Positions 1 to 11,900 of a stretch of DNA of 64,000 bases are shown piece by piece. The DNA is from Campanula takesimana (Eukaryota; Streptophyta; Magnoliopsida; Asterales; Campanulaceae): positions 1-64,000 of the forward strand of contig JAOWBW010000270.1 of NCBI GenBank assembly GCA_026119855.1. Reading direction: 5' to 3'. The number at the start of each line of letters is the position of its first letter. Within the stretch, counting starts at the first letter, position 1. The position numbers were made by a program, and so were the translations under genes. The notes under the pieces are model-generated. The model was not told where the DNA came from. It saw only the letters and a program-made list of their open reading frames with translations, and did no database searches.

Positions 1-193
1 TCACTCAGGTGGGTGTGTGAAAACTCAGACAACGTATTCCTTAAAATAATCTAGTTCGGGAATACTAACAGTGTTGTAGAGTTTGTGCACAAGTGTATGT
101 CCTATAAATGATCTAATGATTATCTGGACAAGGAATGTTTGAGCGGCAAGTTCAAAATAATCTAGTTCGGGAATACTAACAGTGTTGTAGAGT
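1..193 (-). repeat. Rearranged fragment of Sirevirus-like (C) 3' LTR
   Basis: The first 140 bases match the C 5' LTR at about 46571-46715 almost base for base. A short jump to the motif at about 46543-46560 then leads into a second copy of a ~42-bp segment (43-84 repeated at 154-195). I read this as the outer part of the C 3' LTR, whose inner part resumes at 25011 after the A and B elements. About 370 bp of LTR between the two pieces is absent. Joining the two pieces into one LTR is inference; the sequence match is direct. Confidence 0.7.
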
Positions 194-2320
194 TTCGTGT
201 TTGGGATGATTTTTGTGGTACTTGTAAATCTGGGACAAAGGGAGTAAAAACCCTACTGAGTAAAAATAATGAAAGAACCTAAAATAGTGGTTTAAGCTTG
301 TTAGGTACCCTGGGTATGTATAATGGTTAATGAAAAGTTACTCCTACGCTTGGGACGGAGAATTGTTAAGTTTGAACTGAGGGGAAAACTACCAAATTGT
401 ACCGAGCACGGTCGTGCGCCTTATTTGGCACGGTCGTGCCAAATATCGCCTTTAGGCAAATTCCCTCGTCAGTGATAGCACGGTAGTGCCAAATTGTAGA
501 GCACGGTCGTGCCAGGGCTGAGCACGGTCATGTGCCTTTATTGGGCACGGTCGTGCCGAAAATGAATTTTGTATGAAAATCCTCGGCAGTGTTAGCACGG
601 TCGTGCCAATTTCTAGAGCACGGTCGTGCCAAGTGAAAATTCTGATTTGTTTTCTTGAATTGTTTCCTCCATAACTTTCTATAGGAAAGTCGGAATCAAG
701 ATCCGAAAGAAGCTGAATAACCTAGACTCAGAGGTCTATTCAAAGACTAAATTAATGAGATTTTAAGGTGATTGTCTAGAGCACCTAGATAGGTGTTTTA
801 GGACATTGAACATAAGTATAAGAGTAGTATCTCTTCTTTATGTCTTGAAAGTGCTATGAACAAGCACTAATGTGTTATACTTGTTGTGAATCCAATGATT
901 GTACACCTTAGAGGCATTAGCATAAGGTCTTAGACTTGAACATCCTAAGAATAGGATTGGGATTTGGTAAGAGTAAATGTATAACTCTTATACTTGTTTG
1001 AATGTCCAAAGATTGGAAGTTATAACTTGAAGTATAAGACCTTAAAAGCTTGTACGTGATTTGAACATCCAAAGAATTGGATTAAGACTTGAATATAAGA
1101 TAATAAAATCTTGTACTTGACTTGACACCAATACATATGTATGGTAGTGAACTAGAAAGTGCTATGAACAAGCACTAAAGTGTATGAGACATGTTCTTGT
1201 TGTGTATGTGCAAACATTGCATACATTTTCTTGATACAAGGTGACTTCTTGATTACTTGAAGCATGTTCCTTGTTGAGCTAGTCCACTACTTTTGGATTA
1301 GTTTCCTCTCCCGTAGTTCAAGTAAATATCTACTTGTACTTTCTTGTGTGAGTCCAGCTGGTTCTCCTTGCTTGTTTGAAAATGTATAGGTTCACGCTTG
1401 TCGCGAGAGCTGGGTTTAAGTGACAATCGGGTCCCTATGTATTCCGCCCGACCCCTTACTACCGGCCATAGTAAGGGCATAGCTTCCTTAGTTGGAGCAA
1501 TAAGCCTGACTTAAGTGAATGCTAAACTCCCATCCCGAACACCTCGTGAATAATCATGAGTACTGATATTGAGAATGACACTGGTTACCGGGTCTTCTGA
1601 TATATACTGAATAATCAGTTCCTGTTATTGATCGTGAAGTCAAAGTAATACAAGCTTCGACAACAATGGTATTCTTGGGAGGAATAAGGAAGGAAGCAAT
1701 ATCCTTATAACTTGCTTGTTTAGCCTTATGTGCTATTTGATGAGTGGATTATCCTCTCATATACTTGTTACTTGATAAATACTTGAGATATGATTATTTG
1801 AGTATCTACTTGAATTGCATGATAACATGTCATGTAGTTGCATCTAATAGCTTACTGAGATTTATCTCACCCTTTATTTGTTTCCCCCCCCCCAGGAAAG
1901 GAAGGATAGTGCGCAGTGAGGCTCGACATAGTTGGGAGCTTGCTTCGCAGGTCGTGATTATTTTGGGGCTTGTGTCCTTTTACACTTGGTGAGGATGATG
2001 TATTGGGTTGTATAACTCCTTATTTTGGGGTAGACAGTCTTGTTCAGTTCTTGTTGTCACTAGACATCTTGTATAGTACTCTTGATGCCAGCTTATGTGC
2101 TAGGCAGGTTTCCGCTGTGTATGTATTAAGTTTGGTTTTAAATTTTCTTGTCTAGAACTCGTGTTGTGAGCTAGTATAGCTCCTTACTCTAGAATATATA
2201 TATCCTGTCAGTTTGTTAAACAAATGTCATTAAGTTCTTGTTAAGTTTCTTGTTTCTCGTCAGGCACTCCCATCCAGTTCGAGGTTCTATTAGGGGATCC
2301 CGGGACCTGGGGGCGTGTCA
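194..2320 (+). repeat. Element A LTR1, 5'-truncated (Tekay-type chromovirus)
   Basis: This matches LTR2 (6170-8814) from LTR2 position ~6691 to its end, so about 520 bp of the LTR start are missing. The end is CA at 2320, directly followed by the primer-binding site. It differs from LTR2 and LTR3 by few substitutions and several single-base run-length changes. The truncated left edge joins C LTR sequence with a shared TTT and has no target duplication. Confidence 0.9.
404..630 (+). repeat. Cluster of CACGGTCGTG inverted repeats in A LTR1
   Basis: Eight spaced copies of a 10-bp near-palindrome, CACGGTCGTG (arms CACG/CGTG around GT), lie in ~230 bp. Several extend to GGCACGGTCGTGCC. Two copies are degenerate (CACGGTAGTG and CACGGTCATG). 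The cluster sits mid-LTR. Its function is unknown; transcription-factor sites or RNA hairpins are possibilities. Confidence 0.85.
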
Positions 2321-2323
2321 GGT

Positions 2324-2335
2324 TGGTATCAGAGC
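2324..2335 (+). other. Primer-binding site, element A copy 1 (tRNA-iMet type)
   Basis: TGGTATCAGAGC lies three bases after the LTR end. This is the standard plant initiator-Met tRNA primer complement and marks the start of the internal region. Confidence 0.9.
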
Positions 2336-2391
2336 TACCTTGGTTTAGCTACCCTGTTTAGCTACCTTGGTTTGCTCTAAGTCTGGATAGG

Positions 2392-5300
2392 GTCAGGGAT
2401 CTGGTTCTAAAGGTGGTAAATCTGGCCGCCAAGATCGTCGATTCCGACAGCCAACTGAAAGTAAAGGTAGTATATCAACGGGGTCGAGGACAACAGTCCA
2501 AGGTCTCAGGAGAGTATGCGGCTTTTGTTCGAAAGAAGGCCATTCTGAAGACAAGTGTTGGCTAAAGCAAGGAAAGTGTATAGTGTGTGGTGAAGCGGGC
2601 ACTTTGCTAGAAATTGTTCTAAAAGTAAAGTAAATCAAGTTGGGGGTACAAGTCAACCAGCCTCAGGTTCCAAGAGAGATAGTGGGGGTCGACCAAAAGT
2701 GCAGGGTCGAGTATTTGCTCTAGATCAGCAGGGTGTAGCTGAGTCTTCTGCAGTCATAGGAGGTATTATATTACTTTCTAGTACGAGAGCGCGAGTCTTG
2801 ATAGATCCAGGCTCATCTCATTCTTATGTGGCATCTCATTTTGTGTCGCATTTGCATGTTCTTCCTGATTCTATGCCTTATGTGCTAGAAGTATCTTCCC
2901 CTATGGGAGATTGCATGTTTACTTCTGAGGTTTACAAGAAATGTGAGGTCCTTGTGGGTGATCATGCCCTTCTTGCTGACCTAGTCGTGTTACCTATAAG
3001 GGACTTTGACGTGATTCTTGGCATGGATTGGCTATATGTGCATCATGCATCTGTTGATTGTTATAGAAAAGTAGTAACTTTTTCTATTCCTGGTTTGCCT
3101 GATTTTACCTTTGAAGGTGATAGGCCTTTATGTGCTATACATGTTATTTCTGCTTTAAAAGCTAGAAAACTTTTATCTCGTGGTTGTGCCGGGTATCTCG
3201 CATGTGTGCTTGATCAGAGTTTATCTGTTCCCAAGATGGAGGATATTCCTGTTGTGTCTGAATTTTCAGATGTGTTCTCTTCTGAGTATAGCATGCCACC
3301 TGATCGAGAGCTTGAGTTCTGTATTGAGTTATTACCAGGTACAGCACCAATCTCTAAAGCACCTTATAGAATGGCTCCAGCTGAGTTGAGAGAGTTAAAA
3401 ACACAGCTTGAGGAATTGCTTGAAAGGGGCTTTATCAGACCTAGTGTATCACCGTGGGGTGCACCAGTGTTATTTGTCAGAAAGAAAGATGGGACTCTGC
3501 GATTGTGTATTGATTACAGAGATCTTAATCAGGTAACTATCAAGAACAAATATCCGTTACCTCATATTGATGACTTGTTTGATCAGCTTCAGGGTTCAGT
3601 AGTGTATTCGAAGCTTGACTTGAGAAGTGGTTATCATCAGTTGAAAATCAGATCTGAGGATATACCAAAGACAGCTTTCAGTACCAGGTATGGGCATTAT
3701 GAATTTATTGTTATGCCATTTGGTTTGACAAATGCTCCAGCTGTATTTATGGATTTGATGAACCGTATCTTCAAGCCATATCTTGATTGTTTTGTGGTGG
3801 TATTCATTGATGATATTCTTGTGTATTATAAGTCACGGGCTGAGCATGAACAACATCTCAGAATAGTATTACAAGTTCTTCGTGAGAAACAATTATTGCA
3901 AAATTCAGCAAATGTGCTTTCTGGTTAGAAGAGGTTTCATTCTTGGGGCATGTTGTGTCTGCTACTGGTATTGCAGTAGATCCTTCCAAAGTTGAAGCAG
4001 TTGTTAACTGGAAAAGGCCAACTACAGTGACTGAGATCCGTAGTTTCTTGGGCTTAGCTAGTTATTATCGGAGGTTCATTGAGGGATTCTCCAAGATTGC
4101 TACTCCATTGACTAATATGACTCGAAAAGCTATTTCTTTTGAGTGGAATGACAAATGTGAAGCAAGTTTTCAGGAGTTGAAAAGGCGTTTGACTACAGCT
4201 CCAGTCTTGGCTTTGCCTAATGGTTCTGAGCATTTCATGGTTTATACTGATGCTTCTAAAGAAGGATTGGGTTGTGTTCTAATGCAAGATGGCAAGGTAA
4301 TAGCTTATGCTTCTCGAAAATTATCTCCTTATGAAAAGAATTATCCTACTCATGATTTAGAGTTGGCTGCGATTATTTTTGCTTTGCATAAATGGAGGCA
4401 TTACTTGTATGGAACCAAATTTGAAGTCTTTACCGATCATAAAAGTTTGAAGTACCTGTTTTCTCAAAAAGAGCTTAACATGAGACAACGTAGATGGATG
4501 GAGAATTGAAGGATCATGATTGTACTATCCTTTATCATCCAGGAAAAGCAAATGTTGTGGCAGATGCACTGAGCAGAAAGACTTATATTTCTTGCCTGAT
4601 GATTCGTGAATGTAAGATGTTTGAAGACTTGTGTGATTGGAGTCCTTGTGAATCAAATCATGGAGTTATTTTTGCTAATATAAAGGCTACTTCAGATTTA
4701 CTCCAACAGATCAAAGAAGCTCAGGTAACTGATTATGAATTGCAGAAAATCATTAGTGGAATGAATGAAGGAAGCAACAAGATTTTTCTTTTAATAGTGA
4801 TGGAATTCTTACCTTCCGAGGTCGAGTTTGTATTCCAGTTGATCCTGAGATAAAGAAGAAAGTTCTTGAAGAGGCTCACAAAGCCAGTATATTATTCATC
4901 CTGGAAGTACTAAAATGTACCAAGACTTGAAGAACATTTCTGGTGGAACAATATGAAAAGAGAAATTGCTGAGTATGTATCCAAATGTTTTGACTTGTCA
5001 ACAAGTAAAGGTGGAACATCAACGTCCAGCAGGTTTGTTGCAACCATTGGAAATTCCAGAGTGAAATGGGAGCATATTACTATGAATTTTGTGACTGGTT
5101 TGCCACGTACCAGACGAGGCCATGATGCTGTTTGGGTTATAGTGGACAGGTTGACTAAATCAGCTCACTTCTTGTCTGTTTCCATGGGATATCATTGTCT
5201 CAGTTGGCATCTTTATATGTTCAGGAGATTGTCCGACTGCATGGGGTTCCTGTGAGTATTGTATCTGATAGAGATCCTCGTTTTACTTCTCGATTCTGGC

Positions 5301-6134
5301 AGGCTCTTCAGGGTGCTATGGGTACTAAATTGAATTTCAGTACAGCTTTTCATCCTCAATCTGATGGGCAATCTGAGAGACTTATACAGATTCTTGAGGA
5401 TATGTTACGTGCTTGTGTTATTGATTTCAAAGGCAGTTGGGATACTCATCTTCCTTTGGCTGAGTTTGCTTATAATAACAGTTTTCAGTCTAGCATTGAA
5501 ATGGCTCCTTATGAGGCTCTTTATGGAAGAAAATGTAGATCTCCTATATGCTGGGATGAAGTGGGAGAAGCTAGACTCTTGGGTCCTGAAATGGTTCAAC
5601 AATCAGTTGAGAGTGTGAAACTCATTCGAGATAGATTGCGTACAGCTCAGAGTAGACAAAAGAGTTATGCAGATCATCGTAGAAGGGATCTTGAATTTCA
5701 GGTAGGTGACTTTGTATTCTTGAAGGTCTCTCCTCGTAGAGGTATAAAGAGATTTGGGAAGAAAGGAAAGTTATCTCCTCGTTATATCGGTCCATTTGAG
5801 ATTCTAGAAAGAGTTGGTAAGTTGGCTTATAGAGTGGCTTTACCTCCTTCTTTATCTGGTATTCATGATGTATTCCATGTATCTATGCTTCGCAAGTATA
5901 TGGCAGATGAATCACATGTTCTTGAGTATGAGGCCATTCCATTTCAGCCTGATTTGTCTTATGAGGAACAGCCTGTTGAAAATTCTTGACTGGAAAGAGC
6001 AAGTTTTGCGTACCAAAAGGATTCCTATTGTGAAGGTCCTTTGGAGGAATCATGAAATTGAAGAGGCTACTTGGGAAACCGAGAAAGAGATGCGAGATAA
6101 ATACCCGAGCCTATTTGAAAACTTTGGTAAGTAA
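2392..6134 (+). pseudogene. Element A copy 1 pol (Tekay-type), gag deleted and frameshifted
   Basis: This is the polyprotein of a Ty3/Gypsy chromovirus. It encodes a decayed zinc knuckle (~2560-2620), aspartic protease (DPGSSHS at ~2806), reverse transcriptase (FIDDILVYYK at ~3802, where the catalytic DD is present), RNase H (YTDAS at ~4243), integrase zinc region and DDE core (about 4880-5410), and a C-terminal chromodomain-like tail (VLWRNHEIEEATWE, ~6037-6080). The first ~729 bp of gag, including its start codon, are deleted relative to copy 2; the junction shares TC. Frameshifts are nearly all single-base changes in short runs, near 3900, 4505, 4774, 4885, 4934, 4986, 5065, 5190 and 5980. 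The ORF ends just before the polypurine tract. As written it cannot make a polyprotein, although the underlying gene looks young. Confidence 0.88.
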
Positions 6135-6156
6135 AATTCGTGGGCGAATTTTCTTT

Positions 6157-6169
6157 AAGGTGGGGAGGA
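6157..6169 (+). other. Polypurine tract of element A copy 1
   Basis: AAGGTGGGGAGGA directly precedes the LTR start TGTAACGCCC. This is the expected site of plus-strand priming. Confidence 0.85.
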
Positions 6170-8814
6170 TGTAACGCCCATCCTATTTCTTGTTAAATAT
6201 TTGACCTATTTGTTAAATACTTGAACTTGCATATTATGTGCTAGTTTTACTTGGGTTAATTTATTAACTGCTTTAGAATGTTAAGGTGGTTAAATGTTTA
6301 GTTTTGACTTTGGGTCATTTGTGAAAATTTGACTTTAGGGGCCTTTTTGTTAAAAGTGAAACTTGAGGGGCCTAAGTGTCATTCTTGGATAGTTGAAGTA
6401 TATCAACTAGTGTTTGCCTGAGAAAGGCATTCTTCCCCAAAATTTTCTTACGCTCTCTCTGTTCTAAAACCTAGGGTTAAAAGTTTTCCCTATTCCCGAC
6501 TCCTCGAGTTTAATTATCCCTCCGTTCTTGATTCTGATCCCGGATTAATATTCGTGGCGTTGAATAGAGCATTCCAGGCCGAACAGAAATAAGTTTTGGT
6601 CAACTTGAATTTTGACTAGGTAAGTTATTAGCTCCCCCTTGCTTGTAATAACATGCATAAATGTTATTCTCGATACTTGTGAATGTTAATTTCGTGTTTG
6701 GGATGATTTTTGTGGTACTTGTAAATCTGGGACAAAGGGAGTAAAAACCCTACTGAGTAAAAATAATGAAAGAACCTAAAATAGTGGTTTAAGCTTGTTA
6801 GGTACCCTGGGTATGTATAATGGTAATGAAAAGTTACTCCTACGCTTGGGACGGAGAATTGTTAAGTTTGAACTCAGGGGAAAACTAACCAAATTGTACC
6901 GAGCACGGTCGTGCGCCTTTATTTGGCACGGTCGTGCCAAATATCGCCTTTAGGCAAATTCCCTCGTCAGTGATAGCACGGTCGTGCCAAATTGTAGAGC
7001 ACGGTCGTGCCAGGGCTGAGCACGGTCATGTGCCTTTATTGGGCACGGTCGTGCCGAAAATGAATTTTGTATGAAAATCCCTCGGCAGTGTTAGCACGGT
7101 CGTGCCAATTTCTAGAGCACGGTCGTGCCAAGTGAAAATTCTGATTTGTTTTCTTGAATTGTTTCCTCCATAACTTTCTATAGGAAAGTCGGAATCAAGA
7201 TCCGAAAGAAGCTGAATAACCTAGACTCAGAGGTCTATTCAAAGACTAAATTAATGAGGTTTTAAGGTGATTGTCTAGAGCACCTAGATAGGTGTTTTAG
7301 GACATTGAACATAAGTATAAGAGTAGTATCTCTTCTTTATGTCTTGAAAGTGCTATGAACAAGCACTAATGTGTTATACTTGTTGTGAATCCAATGATTG
7401 TACACCTTAGAGGCATTAGCATAAGGTCTTAGACTTGAACATCCTAAGAATAGGATGGGATTGGTAAGAGTAAATGTATAACTCTTATACTTGTTTGAAT
7501 GTCCAAAGATTGGAAGTTATAACTTGAAGTATAAGACCTTAAAAGCTTGTACGTGAATTGAACATCCAAAGAATTGGATTAAGACTTGAATATAAGATAA
7601 TAAAATCTTGTACTTGACTTGACACCAATACATATGTATGGTAGTGAACTAGAAAGTGCTATGAACAAGCACTAAAGTGTATGAGACATGTTCTTGTTGT
7701 GTATGTGCAAACATTGCATACATTTTCTTGATACAAGGTGACTTCTTGATTACTTGAAGCATGTTCCTTGTTGAGCTAGTCCACTACTTTTGGATTAGTT
7801 CCTCTCCCGTAGTTCAAGTAAATATCTACTTGTACTTTCTTGTGTGAGTCCAGCTGGTTCTCCTTGCTGTTCGAAAATGTATAGGTTCACGCTTGTCGCG
7901 AGAGCTGGGGTTTAAGTGACAATCGGGTCCCTATGTATTTCCGCCCGACCCCTTACTACCGGCCATAGTAAGGGCATAGCTTCCTTAGTTGGAGCAATAA
8001 GCCTGACTTAAGTGAATGCTAAACTCCCGTCCCGAACACCTCGTGAATAATCATGAGTACTGATATTGAGAATGACACTGGTTACCGGGTCTTCTGATAT
8101 ATACTGAATAATCAGTTCCTGTTATTGATCGTGAAGTCAAAGTAATACAAGCTTCGACAACAATGGTATTCTTGGGAGGAATAAGGAAGGAAGCAATATC
8201 CTTATAACTTGCTTGTTTAGCCTTATGTGCTATTTGATGAGTGGATTATCCTCTCATATACTTGTTACTTGATAATACTTGAGATATGATTATTTGAGTA
8301 TCTACTTGAATTGCATGATAACATGTCATGTAGTTGCATCTAATAGCTTACTGAGATTTATCTCACCCTTTATTTGTTTCCCCCCCAGGAAAGGAAGGAT
8401 AGTGCGCAGTGAGGCTCGACATAGTTGGGAGCTTGCTTCGCAGGTCGTGATTATTTTGGGGCTTGTGACCTTTTACACTTGGTGAGGATGATGTATTGGG
8501 TTGTATAACTCCTTATTTTGGGGTAGACAGTCTTGTTCAGTTCTTGTTGTCACTAGACATCTTGTATAGTACTCTTGATGCCAGCTTATGTGCTAGGCAG
8601 GTTTCCGCTGTGTATGTATTAAGTTTGGTTTTAAATTTTCTTGTCTAGAACTCGTGTTGTGAGCTAGTATAGCTCCTTACTCTAGAATATATATATCCTG
8701 TCAGTTTGTTAAACAAATGTCATTAAGTTCTTGTTAAGTTTCTTGTTTCTCGTCAGGCACTCCCATCCAGGTTCGAGGTTCTATTAGGGGATCCCGGGAC
8801 CTGGGGGCGTGTCA
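6170..8814 (+). repeat. Element A LTR2, full length
   Basis: The 2645-bp LTR starts TGTAACGCCC and ends GGCGTGTCA. It is preceded by a polypurine tract and followed by a primer-binding site, so it serves as 3' LTR of copy 1 and 5' LTR of copy 2. The palindrome cluster is at 6901-7130. Near 8390 there is a C-run whose length differs between the three LTRs. A long LTR of this size fits the Tekay/Del lineage. Confidence 0.93.
6901..7130 (+). repeat. Cluster of CACGGTCGTG inverted repeats in A LTR2
   Basis: Eight spaced copies of the inverted repeat CACGGTCGTG, seven intact and one as CACGGTCATG. They occupy the same positions as in LTR1 and LTR3. Confidence 0.87.
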
Positions 8815-8817
8815 GGT

Positions 8818-8829
8818 TGGTATCAGAGC
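8818..8829 (+). other. Primer-binding site, element A copy 2 (tRNA-iMet type)
   Basis: TGGTATCAGAGC starts four bases after the LTR2 end, in the same context as in copy 1. Confidence 0.9.
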
Positions 8830-8953
8830 TACCTTGTTTAGCTACCCTGTTTAGCTACCTTGGTTTGCTCTAAGTCTGGATAGGGTCTATGGCCTAGGTA
8901 TGGGTGAGTCTTGGGGTGTTATTAATAACGCTGAGTGTTTACCTACAGGTACA

Positions 8954-11900
8954 ATGAGTTCTGAAGGTACTAGTGGTAGTAATCAGCTGAGATCTATAAC
9001 TCCTCAAGAAGAAATGGTTGATAATGTTGACTGGGATTATCCTAATCGCCTTACAAGTTCTTGAAGCTGAAACCTCGCAGTTTTGACGGGGAATTTGATG
9101 CTAAAAAGGCATAGGAGTGGATTGAAGTATTGAGAAGATTTTTACAGCCTTGAGATGTGCGGGTGGTGATAAGGTAACCTTTGCAACCTTTAAACTTGAG
9201 AAAGCCGCTGAACATTGGTGGCAAGTGTTGAGTAAAAGTTGGGAACTGGAAGGTGTACCACAGACATGGGAGAATTTTCTTAAAGCTTTTAAGTCGCAGT
9301 TTATTCCAACAGTGGTCCAAGATAGGAAAGAGATGGAATTTCTTAATCTGGAGCAGGGAAGTCTGACCGTGGGGCAATACTCAACCAAGTTCACAGAATT
9401 GGCAAGGTATTGTGATCACTTAGTTCCAAATGAAGCTAAGAAGGCACAGAGGTTTGTTAAAGGGTTAAGGACTGAGTATAGGAAGCAACTTCTTTCTTTA
9501 CAACTCACTAGCTATCAGCAAGCAGTGGAGAAGGCTTATACTATTGAAAATGATATCGAAGAACACAAGGTGAAGTTGGGAACAACCATGACTGGTCGTG
9601 TATCAGAGAAAAACTCAGGGATCTGGTTCTAAAGGTGTAAATCTGGCCGCCAAGATCGTCGATTCCGACAGCCAACTGAAAGTAAAGGTAGTGTATCAAC
9701 GGGGTCGAGGACAACAGTCCAAGGTCTCAGGAGAGTATGCGGCTTTTGTTCGAAAGAAGGCCATTCTGAAGACAAGTGTTGGCTAAAGCAAGGAAAGTGT
9801 ATAGTGTGTGGTGAAGCGGGCACTTTGCTAGAAATTTTTCTAAAAGTAAAGTAAATCAAGTTGGGGGTACAAGTCAACCAGCCTCAGGTTCCAAGAGAGA
9901 TAGTGGGGGTCGACCAAAAGTGCAGGGTCGAGTATTTGCTCTAGATCAGCAGGGTGTAGCTGAGTCTTCTGCAGTCATAGGAGGTATTATATTACTTTCT
10001 AGTACGAGAGCGCGAGTCTTGATAGATCCAGGCTCATCTCATTCTTATGTGGCATCTCATTTTGTGTCGCATTTGCATGTTCTTCCTGATTCTATGCCTT
10101 ATGTGCTAGAAGTATCTTCCCCTATGGGAGATTGCATGTTTACTTCTGAGGTTTACAAGAAATGTGAGGTCCTTGTGGGTGATCATGCCCTTCTTGCTGA
10201 CCTAGTCGTGTTACCTATAAGGGACTTGACGTGATTCTTGGCATGGATTGGCTATATGTGCATCATGCATCTGTTGATTGTTATAGAAAAGTAGTAACTT
10301 TTTCTATTCCTGGTTTGCCTGATTTTACCTTTGAAGGTGATAGGCCTTTATGTGCTATACATGTTATTTCTGCTTTAAAAGCTAGAAAAAATTTTATCTC
10401 GTGGTTGTGCCGGGTATCTCGCATGTGTGCTTGATCAGAGTTTATCTGTTCCCAAGATGGAGGATATTCCTGTTGTGTCTGAATTTTCAGATGTGTTCTC
10501 TTCTGAGTATAGCATGCCACCTGATCGAGAGCTGAGTTCTGTATTGAGTTATTACCAGGTACAGCACCAATCTCTAAAGCACCTTATAGAATGGCTCCAG
10601 CTGAGTTGAGAGAGTTAAAAACACAGCTTGAGGAATTGCTTGAAAGGGGCTTTATCAGACCTAGTGTATCACCGTGGGGTGCACCAGTGTTATTTGTCAG
10701 AAAGAAAGATGGGACTCTGCGATTGTGTATTGATTACAGAGATCTTAATCAGGTAACTATCAAGAACAAATATCCGTTACCTCATATTGATGACTTGTTT
10801 GATCAGCTTCAGGGTTCAGTAGTGTATTCGAAGCTTGACTTGAGAAGTGGTTATCATCAGTTGAAAATCAGATCTGAGGATATACCAAAGACAGCTTTCA
10901 GTACCAGGTATGGGCATTATGAATTTATTGTTATGCCATTTGGTTTGACAAATGCTCCAGCTGTATTTATGGATTTGATGAACCGTATCTTCAAGCCATA
11001 TCTTGATTGTTTTGTGGTGTATTCATTGATGATATTCTTGTGTATTATAAGTCACGGGCTGAGCATGAACAACATCTCAGAATAGTATTACAAGTTCTTC
11101 GTGAGAAACAATTATTTGCAAAATTTAGCAAATGTGCTTTCTGGTTAGAAGAGGTTTCATTCTTGGGGCATGTTGTGTCTGCTACTGGTATTGCAGTAGA
11201 TCCTTCCAAAGTTGAAGCAGTTGTTAACTGGAAAAGGCCAACTACAGTGACTGAGATCCGTAGTTTCTTGGGCTTAGCTAGTTATTATCGGAGGTTCATT
11301 GAGGGATTCTCCAAGATTGCTACTCCATTGACTAATATGACTCGAAAAGCTATTTCTTTTGAGTGGAATGACAAATGTGAAGCAAGTTTTCAGGAGTTGA
11401 AAAGGCGTTTGACTACAGCTCCAGTCTTGGCTTTGCCTAATGGTTCTGAGCATTTCATGGTTTATACTGATGCTTCTAAAGAAGGATTGGGTTGTGTTCT
11501 AATGCAAGATGGCAAGGTAATAGCTTATGCTTCTCGAAAATTATCTCCTTATGAAAAGAATTATCCTACTCATGATTTAGAGTTGGCTGCGATTATTTTT
11601 GCTTTGCATAAATGGAGGCATTACTTGTATGGAACCAAATTTGAAGTCTTTACGATCATAAAAGTTTGAAGTACCTGTTTTCTCAAAAAGAGCTTAACAT
11701 GAGACAACGTAGATGGATGGAGAAATTGAAGGATCATGATTGTACTATCCTTTATCATCCAGGAAAAGCAAATGTTGTGGCAGATGCACTGATCAGAAAG
11801 ACTTATATTTCTTGCCTGATGATTCGTGAATGGAAGATGTTTGAAGACTTGTGTGATTGGAGTCCTTGTGAATCAAATCATGGAGTTATTTTTGCTAATA

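Noticed and set aside
404..630. CRISPR-like array in A LTR1 (regularly spaced palindromes)
   Set aside because: Spacers are irregular, repeats are only ~10 bp, the context is a plant LTR, and the identical spacing recurs in all LTR copies.
1744..2155. Small ORFs inside the A LTRs as genes
   Set aside because: They recur in all LTR copies with frame changes, have no domain, and overlap LTR structure that explains the sequence.
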